A DNA stretch of 53,796 nucleotides from NCBI GenBank assembly GCA_001644975.1, contig LVCQ01000004.1, positions 1-53,796 on the forward strand. The letters are read 5' to 3'. The notes below the pieces were generated by a model. The model saw only the letters and a list, made by a program, of their open reading frames with translations. It searched no databases and was not told the DNA's origin. This DNA comes from Piscirickettsiaceae bacterium NZ-RLO1. Lineage in GTDB: Bacteria > Pseudomonadota > Gammaproteobacteria > Piscirickettsiales > Piscirickettsiaceae. Position numbers and translations under genes: made by a program. Within the stretch, counting starts at the first letter, position 1. The number at the start of each line of letters is the position of its first letter. This document shows, in pieces, positions 40,613 through 53,703 of the stretch.

Positions 40613-41992
40613 ATGTCTGCCGTAGAGACAATTGCCGCGCAAGCGACGCCTAGCGGTCGTGGCGGCGTCGGCATTGTGCGTATTTCCGGACCGAAAGTAG
40701 TAACTCTAACCACGCTATTACTCGGACAGGTCCCTAAAGCGCGTTATGCACACTATGGACCATTTTTAGGTGAACAAGGTGAGATCCTAGATTTTGGTAT
40801 TAGCTTATATTTTAAAGGCCCGCACTCATTTACTGGAGAAGATATACTCGAATTGCAAGGGCATGGCGGTCCTGTCGTTATGGATAACTTACTACAATAC
40901 ATTTTGGCGCAGGATGGCGTCAGAATGGCGCGACCAGGTGAGTTTTCCGAACGGGCATTTTTAAATGATAAGCTGGATTTAGCACAGGCAGAAGCCGTGG
41001 CTGACTTGATAGATGCCTCATCAACACAGGCTGCACGTTCTGCTTTGCGTTCTTTGCAGGGTGAGTTTTCCAAAGAGGTTCATGCCCTTGTTGATCAGGT
41101 GATCTATTTGCGCACTTATGTTGAAGCGGCAATAGATTTCCCTGAAGAGGAAGTGGATTTTCTTTCTGATGGAATTGTTGAGACTAAGTTAAATGATATT
41201 CGCAGACACTTAGAGCGGATTCGCTCACAGGCACGACAAGGCGCCTTATTACGTGAGGGGATGACGGTTGTTTTAGCAGGTCGGCCAAATGCAGGAAAAT
41301 CAAGTTTATTGAATGCATTGACGGGTAAAGAGTCGGCGATAGTAACGGATGTTGCAGGGACGACACGCGATTTATTACGAGAATATATTCATATTGATGG
41401 CATGCCTTTGCACATCATTGATACTGCTGGTTTAAGACAAACCGATGACGTGGTTGAGCGGCAAGGTGTTGAACGCGCTCTGAATGAAATCCGTCAAGCT
41501 GATCAATTATTATTATTAGTGGATAGTCATGAGACTCCTGCGACAGGATTAATTGAAGTGTGGCCCAGCCAGCTAGATGGTTTAATGGGTGAATTAGATG
41601 TGACGGTTGTTCGCAACAAGATCGATATGAATGGCCATGATCGTGATCGTTTACAGGCAGAGCAATTTGAAAGTGAGGGCGTTGCTTGGATTAATTTATC
41701 GGCGAAAACTGGTGAAGGAATCTCATTATTAACGCAGCATCTCAAGTCGATTATGGGCTTTAATAGCCAGGCTGAGGGGCGTTTTTCAGCGCGTCGACGT
41801 CACTTAGATGCCTTGGAGCGGGCAGAGCGCAGTTTAAATGAAGGTTATGAACAATTTTTAGTTTTAAATGCTGGCGAATTATTAGCCGAAGATCTGCGCC
41901 ATGTTCAGGGTTATTTGTCAGAGATCACCGGTGAGTTTAGTTCGGATGATTTGCTTGGGCAGATCTTTACAAGTTTCTGTATAGGTAAATAA
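40613..41992 (+). CDS. mnmE: tRNA modification GTPase MnmE
   Basis: A 459-residue GTPase which, with MnmG, makes the 5-carboxymethylaminomethyl group on wobble U34. It has an N-terminal folate-binding domain ([22 protein letters not shown]), a helical domain, a G domain with P-loop GRPNAGKSS (K229), DTAG (switch II) and NKID, and the catalytic C-terminal CIGK. Starts 7 bases after yidC. Confidence 0.97.
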   Translation: MSAVETIAAQATPSGRGGVGIVRISGPKVVTLTTLLLGQVPKARYAHYGPFLGEQGEILDFGISLYFKGPHSFTGEDILELQGHGGPVVMDNLLQYILAQDGVRMARPGEFSERAFLNDKLDLAQAEAVADLIDASSTQAARSALRSLQGEFSKEVHALVDQVIYLRTYVEAAIDFPEEEVDFLSDGIVETKLNDIRRHLERIRSQARQGALLREGMTVVLAGRPNAGKSSLLNALTGKESAIVTDVAGTTRDLLREYIHIDGMPLHIIDTAGLRQTDDVVERQGVERALNEIRQADQLLLLVDSHETPATGLIEVWPSQLDGLMGELDVTVVRNKIDMNGHDRDRLQAEQFESEGVAWINLSAKTGEGISLLTQHLKSIMGFNSQAEGRFSARRRHLDALERAERSLNEGYEQFLVLNAGELLAEDLRHVQGYLSEITGEFSSDDLLGQIFTSFCIGK

Positions 41993-41993
41993 A

Positions 41994-42052
41994 TGTGTAT
42001 AACTTCGTAGGTTATACACAAGAATAGCCTTATAATTAACAGTTTATCCACA
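41994..42052. other. second DnaA-box cluster between mnmE and mnmG
   Basis: Within a 100-base gap there are three perfect boxes: TTATACACA on the minus strand (41994-42002), TTATACACA on plus (42012-42020) and TTATCCACA on plus (42044-42052). The first two make a perfect 10-bp inverted repeat, TGTGTATAAC and GTTATACACA, with a 7-base loop. No U-run follows, so it is not a terminator. The place, just upstream of mnmG (gidA), is where oriC lies in enteric bacteria. Confidence 0.75.
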
Positions 42053-42092
42053 GGTTAATTCTGTTTTGTTAAGTATTTAAAGTTAGGTTGAT

Positions 42093-43988
42093 ATGATGTT
42101 TTTTGATGAGCCCTTTGATGTCATTGTTGTTGGTGGTGGGCATGCAGGTGTTGAGGCCGCGCTAGCTGCTGCGCGCAGTGGTGTCAGCACATTATTGCTA
42201 ACTCATAATATTGAAACGATTGGCCAAATGTCGTGTAATCCGGCCATCGGTGGGGTGGGCAAAGGTCACTTAGTTAAAGAAATTGATGCCTTAGGTGGGG
42301 CAATGGCTTTGGCTGCTGATTGTGGTGGTATTCAGTTTCGGACTTTAAATGCACGGAAAGGTCCTGCGGTGCGAGCAACACGTGCACAAGCAGATCGTAT
42401 GCTCTATAAGGCTGCAATTCGTGAGATTGTTGAGAATCAGTCGAACCTGAAAATTTTTCAGCAATCTGTTGATGATCTGATTGTTGAGGATGATCGTGTC
42501 AGCGGTGTTGTGACGCAAATGGGCTTAAAGTTTCGAGCAAAAGCTGTGGTTTTGACGGTAGGAACTTTTTTAGGTGGAGTGATTCATATTGGTTTAGAGA
42601 ATCACTCAGGTGGTCGGGCTGGTGACCCTGCGGCGAATGCCTTAGCGCGACGATTAAGAGAGTTGCCATTTATGGTGGGGCGCTTGAAAACAGGCACGCC
42701 ACCACGTATTGATGCGAGAACGATTGATTTTTCTGATTTGCAAGAGCAGCCAGGCGATACACCGTGTCCAGTGTTTTCATTTATGGGATCGGTTGAGCTG
42801 CATCCACAGCAAATATCGTGTTATATCACTCATACTAATGAGAAAACCCATAACATTATACGTGCTGGCCTTGATCGCTCCCCAATGTATTCAGGTGTAA
42901 TTGAAGGGGTTGGCCCACGTTATTGCCCATCGATTGAAGATAAAATCACCCGTTTTGCTGATAAATCATCACATCAAATCTTTATTGAGCCAGAAGGTTT
43001 GACGACACATGAAATTTACCCCAATGGCATTTCGACAAGTTTACCCTTTGATGTACAGGTACAACTGGTACGCTCAATGAAAGGTTTTGAACAGGCTCAT
43101 ATTCTAAGACCTGGTTATGCAATTGAATATGATTATTTTGATCCGCGTGGTTTAAAGCCGAGTTTAGAGACGAAATACATTAGTGGTTTATTCTTTGCTG
43201 GACAAATTAATGGCACTACTGGTTATGAGGAAGCTGGAGCACAGGGGCTATTAGCAGGAATCAATGCGGCATTATGCGCACAAGAAAAAGAGAGTGTTCA
43301 TTTTCGTCGTGATGAGTCCTATCTTGGTGTGCTCGTCGATGATTTAATTACTTTGGGTACTCAAGAGCCCTATCGAATGTTTACCTCACGAGCCGAATAT
43401 CGTTTATTATTGCGTGAAGATAATGCTGATTTACGTTTAACGGCAAAAGGGCGTGAATTAGGTCTGATCGATGATACGCGTTGGCGAGCATTTGAAGAAA
43501 AATGTGAAGCCATTGAGTTGGAAAAACAGCGATTAAAATCAACGTGGTTGCAACCTGAATCAGCCCAAGCTCTATTATTGAAAGAGCGGCTCGGAGTGAC
43601 ACTTGGACGTGAGCATAGTTTAGAGAGTTTATTGCGTCGCCCTGAAATTAAGCATCAAGATCTAGCAATGGTTGCACCAGCAGAATCGGGTTGTACAGAT
43701 GATGTTGCTGAGCAAGTTGAAGTGCAGGTTAAATATGCAGGTTATATTGAGCGCCAACTTGCTGAAATTGCCAAACAACGTCGTCATGAAGAAACAAAAG
43801 TACCGCCTGAATTTGATTATGATGCAGTCAGTGGTTTATCTAATGAGGTAACGGCAAAGTTAAAATTAGCACGCCCTGAGACGGTCGGCCAAGCCTCACG
43901 CATATCTGGCGTAACACCGGCGGCTATATCATTGCTCTTAGTTTATCTTAAAAAACAGCGTCATATTAATGATGAAAAATTGGCCTGA
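42093..43988 (+). CDS. mnmG: tRNA uridine-5-carboxymethylaminomethyl modification enzyme MnmG
   Basis: A 631-residue FAD enzyme partnering MnmE in U34 modification. The FAD-binding [19 protein letters not shown] is at residues 12-30; [22 protein letters not shown] and [12 protein letters not shown] are the conserved GidA signatures; [17 protein letters not shown] and the C-terminal helical MnmE-binding domain follow. Length is normal. Alternative ATG at 42096. Confidence 0.97.
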   Translation: MMFFDEPFDVIVVGGGHAGVEAALAAARSGVSTLLLTHNIETIGQMSCNPAIGGVGKGHLVKEIDALGGAMALAADCGGIQFRTLNARKGPAVRATRAQADRMLYKAAIREIVENQSNLKIFQQSVDDLIVEDDRVSGVVTQMGLKFRAKAVVLTVGTFLGGVIHIGLENHSGGRAGDPAANALARRLRELPFMVGRLKTGTPPRIDARTIDFSDLQEQPGDTPCPVFSFMGSVELHPQQISCYITHTNEKTHNIIRAGLDRSPMYSGVIEGVGPRYCPSIEDKITRFADKSSHQIFIEPEGLTTHEIYPNGISTSLPFDVQVQLVRSMKGFEQAHILRPGYAIEYDYFDPRGLKPSLETKYISGLFFAGQINGTTGYEEAGAQGLLAGINAALCAQEKESVHFRRDESYLGVLVDDLITLGTQEPYRMFTSRAEYRLLLREDNADLRLTAKGRELGLIDDTRWRAFEEKCEAIELEKQRLKSTWLQPESAQALLLKERLGVTLGREHSLESLLRRPEIKHQDLAMVAPAESGCTDDVAEQVEVQVKYAGYIERQLAEIAKQRRHEETKVPPEFDYDAVSGLSNEVTAKLKLARPETVGQASRISGVTPAAISLLLVYLKKQRHINDEKLA

Positions 43989-44034
43989 TTTAATTAGGCA
44001 TAAATTAAAATAAGTTGAAGTTGTTAGCGATAAA

Positions 44035-44661
44035 ATGTTAAAAGAAAAGTTAATTCAAGGTATTAGTCAATTAAACTTATCACTCAGTGATGAACAAGTT
44101 AATTTGCTGATTGATTATGTGCAGTTATTAAATAAATGGAATAAAACCTACAATTTAACTGCAATTCGAGATATTAATGAGATGATCAGTTTGCATCTCT
44201 TAGACAGTTTAGCCGTGGCGCCTTATTTGCAGGGGGATGATATTCTTGATGTGGGTACAGGAGCGGGGGTGCCGGGAATTCCCTTGGCAATTTGCTTTCC
44301 AGAGTATAATTTTACGTTATTGGATAGTAACGGTAAGAAAACACGTTTTGTGCAACAGGCCGTTTTAACTTTAGGTTTAAAAAATATTAACGTGGTACAA
44401 AGCCGGATAGAGCACTTTGTGAGCCACGATAAATTTACGACCATCATCAGTCGCGCCTTTGCTGCAATCGATGATATGCTAAAAGGGGCTGCTCATTTGT
44501 GTCGGCATCAGGGAGAATTTTTAGCAATGAAGGGAATAGATCCAGAAAAAGAGTGGCAAGCGGTCGCCGCAGATTATCATCTACTTGAGACAATCAAACT
44601 ATCTGTACCTTTTATTGATGGTGATCGCCACTTAGTGCGTATACGTTTAAAAAATAAGTAA
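44035..44661 (+). CDS. rsmG: 16S rRNA m7G527 methyltransferase RsmG
   Basis: A 208-residue SAM-dependent methyltransferase (GidB) that modifies G527 of 16S rRNA. Motif I ILDVGTGAGVPGIPLA is at about residue 70, preceded by HLLDSLAVAPYL and followed by DSNGKKTRF and ISRAFA. It follows mnmG by 46 bases, the usual gidA-gidB order. Confidence 0.96.
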   Translation: MLKEKLIQGISQLNLSLSDEQVNLLIDYVQLLNKWNKTYNLTAIRDINEMISLHLLDSLAVAPYLQGDDILDVGTGAGVPGIPLAICFPEYNFTLLDSNGKKTRFVQQAVLTLGLKNINVVQSRIEHFVSHDKFTTIISRAFAAIDDMLKGAAHLCRHQGEFLAMKGIDPEKEWQAVAADYHLLETIKLSVPFIDGDRHLVRIRLKNK

Positions 44662-44680
44662 GCATGTTGGGGGAGTTATT

Positions 44681-45559
44681 GTGGGGAAAGTGATTGCGCT
44701 AGCAAATCAAAAGGGAGGTGTGGGAAAAACCACCAGTTGCATCAACCTGGCAGCTTCTTTAGCTTCATTGAAAAAGAAAGTCTTACTTATTGATATTGAC
44801 CCTCAAGGCAATGCCACCATGGGTAGTGGGGTGAATAAGCATGAGGTCGAGTTTAGTATTAATGATGTACTAATTGCTGAAATATCCATACAACAAGCAC
44901 GGATTGATGCTAATTTAGCGGGTTATGATTTGATTGCTGGCAATGCCAATACGACAGAAGCTGAAATTCAATTGTTTCAATTTGAACAACGTGAACAAAG
45001 ATTAGCACAGGCTCTTGCACCTATTAAAGAAGATTATGATTTTATTTTAATTGATTGTCCTCCTTCTTTAAATATGTTGACTTTAAATGCGTTAACTGCA
45101 GCAAACTCGGTATTTATTCCGATTCAATGTGAGTACTTTGCTCTAGAGGGTTTATCTTCATTGCTTGAAACGGTTGAGCAAATTAGAGAGTCTTTAAATA
45201 GCGAGTTACAGGTAGAAGGCGTGCTTAGAACCATGTATGATGCGCGCAATCGCTTAACGATGGATGTTTCTGAGCAGCTGGTACAGCACTTTGGTAAGCA
45301 AGTATATAAGGCAATTATTCCACGTAATGTGCGTTTGGCAGAAGCGCCTAGCCATGGATTGCCGATTATTAAATATGATAAATATTCAAAAGGGTCGTTG
45401 GCCTACCTTGCTTTGGCAAAAGAATTTATTCGCAAAAATAAAGTGACTCAGCAAGCAGCTCGACTTTCGTCAAAATCAAAACTCAGCGCTGTAAAAACTC
45501 AAGCTAAATCTAAATCAGCTAAATCCAGGTCTAATAAATCTAAAGTGAAAATGGCGTAA
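44681..45559 (+). CDS. parA: chromosome partitioning ATPase ParA (Soj)
   Basis: A 292-residue Walker-type ATPase that moves ParB-parS complexes over the nucleoid. The deviant Walker A KGGVGKTT (residues 11-18), DIDPQGNAT, LIDCPPSLNMLTLNAL and the C-terminal IPRNVRLAEAPSHGLPI are all present. GTG start follows GGGGGAG by six bases. After the normal end near residue 253 there is an unusual 39-residue tail with ten Lys and two Arg and no acidic residues. Twenty bases after rsmG. Confidence 0.96.
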   Translation: MGKVIALANQKGGVGKTTSCINLAASLASLKKKVLLIDIDPQGNATMGSGVNKHEVEFSINDVLIAEISIQQARIDANLAGYDLIAGNANTTEAEIQLFQFEQREQRLAQALAPIKEDYDFILIDCPPSLNMLTLNALTAANSVFIPIQCEYFALEGLSSLLETVEQIRESLNSELQVEGVLRTMYDARNRLTMDVSEQLVQHFGKQVYKAIIPRNVRLAEAPSHGLPIIKYDKYSKGSLAYLALAKEFIRKNKVTQQAARLSSKSKLSAVKTQAKSKSAKSRSNKSKVKMA

Positions 45560-45591
45560 TCTACAGTATCTAAGGTAAGGGTGGTAAGGTG

Positions 45592-46481
45592 ATGACAGTG
45601 AAAACAGCAAAGCGCCGAGGTTTGGGTAAAGGTTTGGATGCTCTATTGTCCGGAGCAAGCTTAGATACGACCTTGATTGGCAAAAAAGCAGATCGAAATC
45701 GTGAAACATTAAAGTATTTGCCGATAGATGTATTGCAACGAGGTCAATATCAACCACGTCGTGATATGGACCCTGACGCCTTAGAAAGCTTGGCTGCGTC
45801 TATTCGTAAGCAAGGTGTAGTACAGCCGATTGTTGTGCGTCCGGTTGGTGGCGAAAAGTTTGAAATCATCGCTGGGGAGCGCCGTTGGCGCGCATCACAA
45901 TTGGCGGGTAAAGAGACGATTCCGGCGGTGATTCGAGATATTCCTGATGATATCGCCCTCGCTTTGGCTTTAATTGAAAATATTCAGCGTGAGGATTTAA
46001 ACCCGATCGAAGAAGCGGCGGCATTGCAGCGTTTAATTGACGAATTTGATATGACCCATCAGCAAGTGGCAGAAGTAGTTGGGCGCTCTCGTGCAGCGGT
46101 TAGTAACTTACTACGCTTGATGGCGCTGGAAAGTAGTGTAAAAACGATGTTAGAGCGTGGTGATTTAGAGATGGGGCATGCACGGGCGTTATTATCTTTG
46201 GCGAAAAATCAGCAAATCCAATCTGCACGTCAGGTTGTTGCGCGTGAGTTATCTGTGCGTGATACTGAACGTTTGGTCAAAAAATTATTAGAAGGAAAAA
46301 CACAGAAAATAATGAAAAGAAAAAAACAGTCGATCCTGATATCCGTAAATTGCAAAATGATTTAGCAGATAAGCTCGGTGCGTCGGTTACTATTAAGCAC
46401 GGCGCACGCGGACGCGGCAAGCTGGTGATTGAATATACTAATTTAGATGAATTAGATGGTATTTTAAGTCATATTCAGTGA
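45592..46481 (+). pseudogene. parB: chromosome partitioning protein ParB, frameshifted near the C-terminus
   Basis: The centromere-binding CTPase that nucleates at parS. The N-terminal RGLGKGLDALL, the CTP box (GERRWRASQLAGKETIPAVIRD), NIQREDLNPIEEA and the helix-turn-helix (THQQVAEVVGRSRAAVSNLLRLM) are intact. Around 46290-46326 the frame shifts by one base: the uninterrupted frame stops at 46365 after an unrelated 15-residue end, whereas the -1 frame encodes DPDIRKLQNDLADKLG ... LDELDGILSHIQ, a normal ParB dimerisation domain ending at 46481. The shift lies in an A-rich linker with runs A5 (46296-46300) and A7 (46320-46326). Sequencing error, real mutation or slippage cannot be told apart here. 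A GTG at 45589 is an alternative start. Confidence 0.88.
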
Positions 46482-46522
46482 TTGCAATTGTTAATGATTC
46501 TTTGCTATTTTAGCATAGAGAG

Positions 46523-46551
46523 TTGAACCTAATCATATTAGCGATTATAAT
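46523..46551 (+). promoter_or_regulatory. predicted atp operon promoter
   Basis: TTGAAC at 46523-46528, a 17-base spacer and a perfect TATAAT at 46546-46551, giving a start near 46558 and a leader of about 38 bases before atpI. It separates the atp operon from parAB. Confidence 0.75.
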
Positions 46552-46595
46552 TTGCTCGCTGAATTAGTTGTTGTGTATTGTGTTAGGGGAGATCT

Positions 46596-46994
46596 ATGCA
46601 GCCAAAGCAACGGATGTATAAAATTTCTTTGGTGCAACTCGCGCTAAGTGTGTTATTTGCTATAATCGCTTGGTGTATTTCGCAGCAATGGGGATTGTCT
46701 GTATTTTTGGGAGGAATCAGCGTAATACTGCCTAGCTTGTATTTTATTTGGCGGTATCTGCGACGACAATCTAAAGACACAGTAAGCTCAGCTAAGTCGG
46801 TTTTAACTGACTTTTATTTGACTGTTTTTTCGAAAATGGTTGTGGGCATTGTTGTGTTAATTACATTGTTGATGATTTGCGTTCATATATTCCAATTACC
46901 AGTCATTCCATTTATAGTAGGTTACGCAATTAATCAGGTGGTGTCGAGTTTACTACCGCTTGTATATAAAACAGAAAGTGTTGGTGGGGCATAA
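46596..46994 (+). CDS. atpI: ATP synthase protein I
   Basis: A 132-residue membrane protein with four hydrophobic segments, encoded first in the operon and thought to help assemble the c ring. Low sequence conservation, but QWGLSVFLGGISVILPSLYFIWR, the topology and the place before atpB fit AtpI. AGGGGAGA precedes the ATG. Confidence 0.88.
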   Translation: MQPKQRMYKISLVQLALSVLFAIIAWCISQQWGLSVFLGGISVILPSLYFIWRYLRRQSKDTVSSAKSVLTDFYLTVFSKMVVGIVVLITLLMICVHIFQLPVIPFIVGYAINQVVSSLLPLVYKTESVGGA

Positions 46995-46998
46995 TTAA

Positions 46999-47814
<816 letters not shown>

Positions 47815-47856
47815 TTTTAACTAACTGTAACTGTACGCACTTAGGTGTAATTTTGA

Positions 47857-48270
<414 letters not shown>

Positions 48271-48324
48271 GAGTATTTAGAGTTACGTCGAATCTTTACC
48301 TGATAAATAAGAAGGGCCACATTT

Positions 48325-48795
48325 ATGAACTTAAACGCGACCCTGATAGGACAAATGATTGCATTTCTCCTATTTGTTTTAGCGACTTGGCGATGGGTTT
48401 TACCGCCAATTATGAAGGCGCTGAATGAGCGCCGTGAAACCATTGCTAAGGGCTTAGAAGCTGCAGATGCCGGTAATAAAGCACTAGAGCTTGCTAATCA
48501 CCAGGCTGCAAGTATTTTAAGAGATGCCAAAGCACAGACCGCATCAATCTTGGATAAAGCCAATCAACGTGCACATCGTATTGTTGAGGATGCTAAAGAG
48601 GATGCGCGTCAAGAGGGTGCGCGTATTATTGTTGCAGCTAAAGCTGAAATTGAGCAAGAAACAGCTCAAGCGAAGGAAACTTTGCGTTTGCAATTGGTTG
48701 ATATTGCCATGGCAGGAACAGAAAAAATTCTTGAACGTAGTATTGATCAAGCAGCCAATAAAGAGCTTTTAGATAAGCTTGTTAAAGAATTTTAG
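48325..48795 (+). CDS. atpF: F1Fo ATP synthase subunit b
   Basis: A 156-residue stator stalk subunit: one N-terminal membrane helix (about 5-25), then a long charged Ala-rich coiled coil (about 30-125) and the delta-binding end. MNLNATLIGQMIAFLLFV and the conserved WRWVLPPIMKALNERR match E. coli AtpF closely. Confidence 0.96.
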   Translation: MNLNATLIGQMIAFLLFVLATWRWVLPPIMKALNERRETIAKGLEAADAGNKALELANHQAASILRDAKAQTASILDKANQRAHRIVEDAKEDARQEGARIIVAAKAEIEQETAQAKETLRLQLVDIAMAGTEKILERSIDQAANKELLDKLVKEF

Positions 48796-48806
48796 GCGGT
48801 TTTATT

Positions 48807-49333
48807 ATGGAAATTGTCGCTAGGCCTTACGCTAAAGCTATATTTGAGCTTGCTGAAGAAAGTCAGCGCTGTCCATTTTGGTCTGATGTTTTGTCAACCT
48901 TAAGTGATATTGCTGCTGCACCTGCAACACAAGTGATCTTAGCCAATCCTGTTTTTCCCAAAGAAAAAAATCAGCCTGGTTTTTAGAGATTGCAAAAAAA
49001 GTGCTCGATGCAGAGGCAATTAATTTAGTTAAATTACTTGCAGAAAAAGATCGTTTAGCGTGTTTACCTGTTATTAAAGTGCTGTATGAGAAACATCGGG
49101 CGGATGCTGAGCGTCTGTTAAATGCCACGGTGACGAGTGCTTTTGCATTAGCATCAGCAGAGCAAGAGAAGATTATTTTGGCATTAGAGAAAAAATATGC
49201 TCGCCAAGTGAAACTCAATTGCACAATTAATCAGGCGTTAATCGGTGGTGTAGTGATTCAGGTCGGTGATGAAGTGATCGATGGTTCAGTAAAAGGCAAG
49301 CTTGAGCGTTTAGTAGGCGCGTTGACGTTATAA
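48807..49333 (+). pseudogene. atpH: F1Fo ATP synthase subunit delta, frameshifted
   Basis: The stalk subunit joining F1 to subunit b. The ATG at 48807 opens a normal delta N-terminus (EIVARPYAKAIFELAEES ... ILANPVFPKEK), but the frame then stops at 48987. Read -1 from the A7 run at 48964-48970 it continues KKSAWFLEIAKKVLDAEA ... LVKLLAEKDRL and on to GGVVIQVGDEVIDGSVKGKLERL, a complete delta C-terminus ending at 49333. One extra A in the run would restore a full-length protein of about 175 residues. A short in-frame GTG at 49001 is a less likely separate start. The gene is needed for coupled ATP synthesis, so sequencing error or slippage must be considered. Confidence 0.9.
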
Positions 49334-49349
49334 TAGTTGAGGGTGAATT

Positions 49350-50891
49350 ATGCGTTTAGATTCAACAGAAATCAGTGATCTTATTAAAGAGCGCATTAAA
49401 GATTTTGACGCGACTTCAGAGTCACATACTGAAGGTACAGTTGTTAGTATTAAAGATGGTATTTTACGTATTCATGGTTTAGCAGATGTAACGATGGGGG
49501 AGATGATTAAGCTCTCTAATTCTCGTTTTGCATTGGCATTAAACCTTGAGCGTGATTCTGTGGGTGCGGTGGTGTTAGGTCCATATGAAGACTTAACTGA
49601 AGGGGATAAAGTTCAGTGTACTGGCCATATTTTAGAGGTGCCGGTGGGTGAGGCTTTATTAGGTCGTGTAGTCGATACTTTAGGAACTGCGATCGATGGT
49701 AAAGGCCCACACGAGGCGAAAGCATTTTCTCCAGTAGAAAAAGTAGCTCCTGGGGTAATTACACGTAAAAGTGTTGATGAGCCGCTGCAAACTGGTTTGA
49801 AATGCATTGATGCAATGGTGCCAGTCGGCCGTGGTCAGCGTGAGCTAATCATTGGTGACCGTCAGACGGGGAAAACAGCCATTGCCATCGATACAATCAT
49901 CAATCAAAAAGGCAAAAACGTTAAGTGTATTTATGTGGCGATTGGTCAAAAAGCATCATCCATTGCCAATATTGTCCGTAAGCTTGAAGAGCACGGGGCA
50001 ATGGAATATACCACAGTTGTTGCCGCTTCTGCTTCTGATTCTGCTGCGTTGCAATTCTTAGCACCTTATGCGGGTTGCGCGATGGGTGAGTATTACCGTG
50101 ATAAAGGTGAAGATGCTTTAATTATCTATGATGATTTAACCAAACAAGCTTGGGCTTATCGCCAAGTCTCGTTATTACTCCGTCGTCCACCAGGACGTGA
50201 AGCCTATCCAGGTGATGTATTTTACTTGCATTCACGCCTACTTGAGCGTGCGGCACGCGTAAATGCTGAGTATGTTGAAAAAATGACAAACGGTAAAGTC
50301 AAAGGCAAAACTGGCTCATTGACGGCATTACCGATCATTGAAACTCAAGCGGGTGACGTGTCAGCCTTTGTACCGACGAACGTGATTTCGATTACCGATG
50401 GTCAAATTTTCTTAGAAACTGGTTTATTTGCCTCTGGGATTCGCCCTGCGATTAATGCGGGTATTTCGGTATCGCGTGTTGGTGGTGCTGCTCAGACTAA
50501 GATCATTAAAAAACTCGGTGGCGGCGTGCGTTTGGCACTTGCGCAATACCGTGAACTAGAAGCTTTTTCACAGTTTGCTTCTGATTTAGATGATGTGACA
50601 CGTAAACAGCTTGAGCGTGGTCAACGGATGATGGAGTTGATGAAGCAAAAGCAATATTCGCCATTATCGATTGCTGAAATGGGACTTGCACTGTATGCGG
50701 CTGAGAAAGGTCACTTAGATGATGTGGCTGTAAATAAAGTGGTTGATTTTGAAGCGGCTCTATTAGCCTACTTTAATGACCAAGAAAAAGATTTAATTGC
50801 GAAAATCAATGATACAGGTGCTTATGGTGATGATATTGAAGCCGAGCTCAAGCGTGTCGTGACGCAATTTAAAGCAACGCAAACTTGGTAA
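49350..50891 (+). CDS. atpA: F1Fo ATP synthase subunit alpha
   Basis: A 513-residue F1 subunit with the regulatory nucleotide site. Walker [10 protein letters not shown] near residue 169, [10 protein letters not shown], and [17 protein letters not shown] (family signature) are intact; the C-terminal helical domain is complete. Sixteen bases after atpH. Confidence 0.98.
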   Translation: MRLDSTEISDLIKERIKDFDATSESHTEGTVVSIKDGILRIHGLADVTMGEMIKLSNSRFALALNLERDSVGAVVLGPYEDLTEGDKVQCTGHILEVPVGEALLGRVVDTLGTAIDGKGPHEAKAFSPVEKVAPGVITRKSVDEPLQTGLKCIDAMVPVGRGQRELIIGDRQTGKTAIAIDTIINQKGKNVKCIYVAIGQKASSIANIVRKLEEHGAMEYTTVVAASASDSAALQFLAPYAGCAMGEYYRDKGEDALIIYDDLTKQAWAYRQVSLLLRRPPGREAYPGDVFYLHSRLLERAARVNAEYVEKMTNGKVKGKTGSLTALPIIETQAGDVSAFVPTNVISITDGQIFLETGLFASGIRPAINAGISVSRVGGAAQTKIIKKLGGGVRLALAQYRELEAFSQFASDLDDVTRKQLERGQRMMELMKQKQYSPLSIAEMGLALYAAEKGHLDDVAVNKVVDFEAALLAYFNDQEKDLIAKINDTGAYGDDIEAELKRVVTQFKATQTW

Positions 50892-50916
50892 ATTTTAATT
50901 TAATTAAGGTATTCTA

Positions 50917-51777
50917 ATGGCCGTCGGCAAAGAAATTAAGACAAAAATTTCAAGCGTACAGAATACAAAAAAAATTACAAAAGCGATGGAATTGATGGCA
51001 GCAAGCAAGATGCGCAAAGCGCGCGATCGCATGGCTGCTACAAAACCATATGCTCAACGTATGCGTGAAGTTGTTGGGCATATAAGCTTATCTCACCCTG
51101 AGTATATGAACGCTTATATGAGACAACATGAAGTGAAACGTGTTGGTTATATTGTTATTTCAACGGATCGCGGCTTGTGTGGTGGATTAAATCTAAATCT
51201 ATTTCGCAAGCTACTGACATCCTTAAAAGAGTGGGATGATCAGGGAATCGAAGTTGATATTTGCGCTATCGGGGTAAAAGCTGAACACTTTTTTCAGTAT
51301 TGCCATGCGAATGTGGTTGCTACCGCGAATCATTTAGGCGATCAACCTAAAATTCAGGATTTGATTGGCTCGGTAAAAGTAATGTTGGATGCTTATGCTG
51401 AAGGTAAGATTGACCGCCTTTATTTAGCATCGAATGATTTTGTTAACTCTATTACTCAAACTCCAGAAGTCACTCAGTTATTGCCCTTAGTGCCAGGTGA
51501 AGACGATAAGCTAAAGCACTTTTGGGATTATATCTATGAGCCTGAGGCAAAAGAGCTGCTTGATCAACTGATGGTTCGCTATATTGAATCACAAGTGTAC
51601 CAAGGTGTGGTTGAGAATAATGCCTGTGAGCAAGCTGCCCGTATGGTGGCGATGAAAAATGCCACAGATAATGCAACCGATATGATTCATAAGCTCAAAC
51701 TGAAATATAACAAAGCACGACAAGCGGCAATTACTCAGGAGCTCTCTGAGATTGTTTCTGGTGCTGCGGCAGTTTAA
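50917..51777 (+). CDS. atpG: F1Fo ATP synthase subunit gamma
   Basis: The 286-residue central rotor shaft. The N-terminal helix ([28 protein letters not shown]) and C-terminal helix ([24 protein letters not shown]) of the coiled-coil shaft are conserved, with [10 protein letters not shown] between. Confidence 0.97.
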   Translation: MAVGKEIKTKISSVQNTKKITKAMELMAASKMRKARDRMAATKPYAQRMREVVGHISLSHPEYMNAYMRQHEVKRVGYIVISTDRGLCGGLNLNLFRKLLTSLKEWDDQGIEVDICAIGVKAEHFFQYCHANVVATANHLGDQPKIQDLIGSVKVMLDAYAEGKIDRLYLASNDFVNSITQTPEVTQLLPLVPGEDDKLKHFWDYIYEPEAKELLDQLMVRYIESQVYQGVVENNACEQAARMVAMKNATDNATDMIHKLKLKYNKARQAAITQELSEIVSGAAAV

Positions 51778-53199
<1,422 letters not shown>

Positions 53200-53223
53200 T
53201 CAGGCTTAAGTCGGGAGATTATT

Positions 53224-53652
53224 ATGGCTGCATTATTAAAAGTTCAAGTCGCTAGTGTAGAAGGTGAAATTTTCTCTGGTCAGGCAACCATGGTAGTTGC
53301 TCGGGGTGGCTTGGGTGAGGTTGGAATTACTCCAGGACACGCTCAATTATTGACAACGATAGAACCAGGGACCTTAAGAATCAAAAAGGACAATGGGGAA
53401 GAAGAAGCTCTGTATGTTTCCGGTGGCTTTCTTGAGGTGCAACCTGAAGAAGTGATTGTTCTTGCTGATACAGTGATTCGTGCCCGTGATCTGAATGAAG
53501 GTGCTGCACGTGAAGCCAAAGAGCGTGCTGAGGCTTTATTGGCGGATAAAGGTGCCAGCCAATTTGATCATACCAAAGCACAAAAGCGTTTAGCAGAAGC
53601 TGCAGCTCAACTTAGAATGTTGCAATATTTAAATCAGTTGAAACAGCACTAA
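53224..53652 (+). CDS. atpC: F1Fo ATP synthase subunit epsilon
   Basis: A 142-residue rotor subunit that can inhibit ATP hydrolysis. N-terminal beta sandwich (VQVASVEGEIFSGQA, GEVGITPGHAQLLTTIEPG, VSGGFLEVQPEEVIVLADT) and C-terminal two-helix hairpin (ARDLNEGAAREAKERAEALL) are complete. Last gene of the operon. Confidence 0.97.
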   Translation: MAALLKVQVASVEGEIFSGQATMVVARGGLGEVGITPGHAQLLTTIEPGTLRIKKDNGEEEALYVSGGFLEVQPEEVIVLADTVIRARDLNEGAAREAKERAEALLADKGASQFDHTKAQKRLAEAAAQLRMLQYLNQLKQH

Positions 53653-53703
53653 TGGTTATTTAGATAATTATTAATAACAAGTATGAGGTGCTGTTAAAAT
53701 AAT

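Noticed and set aside
49001-49333. Separate gene from GTG 49001
   Set aside because: The product is exactly the C-terminal part of the delta subunit and continues the upstream N-terminal part after one frame slip, so it belongs to atpH.
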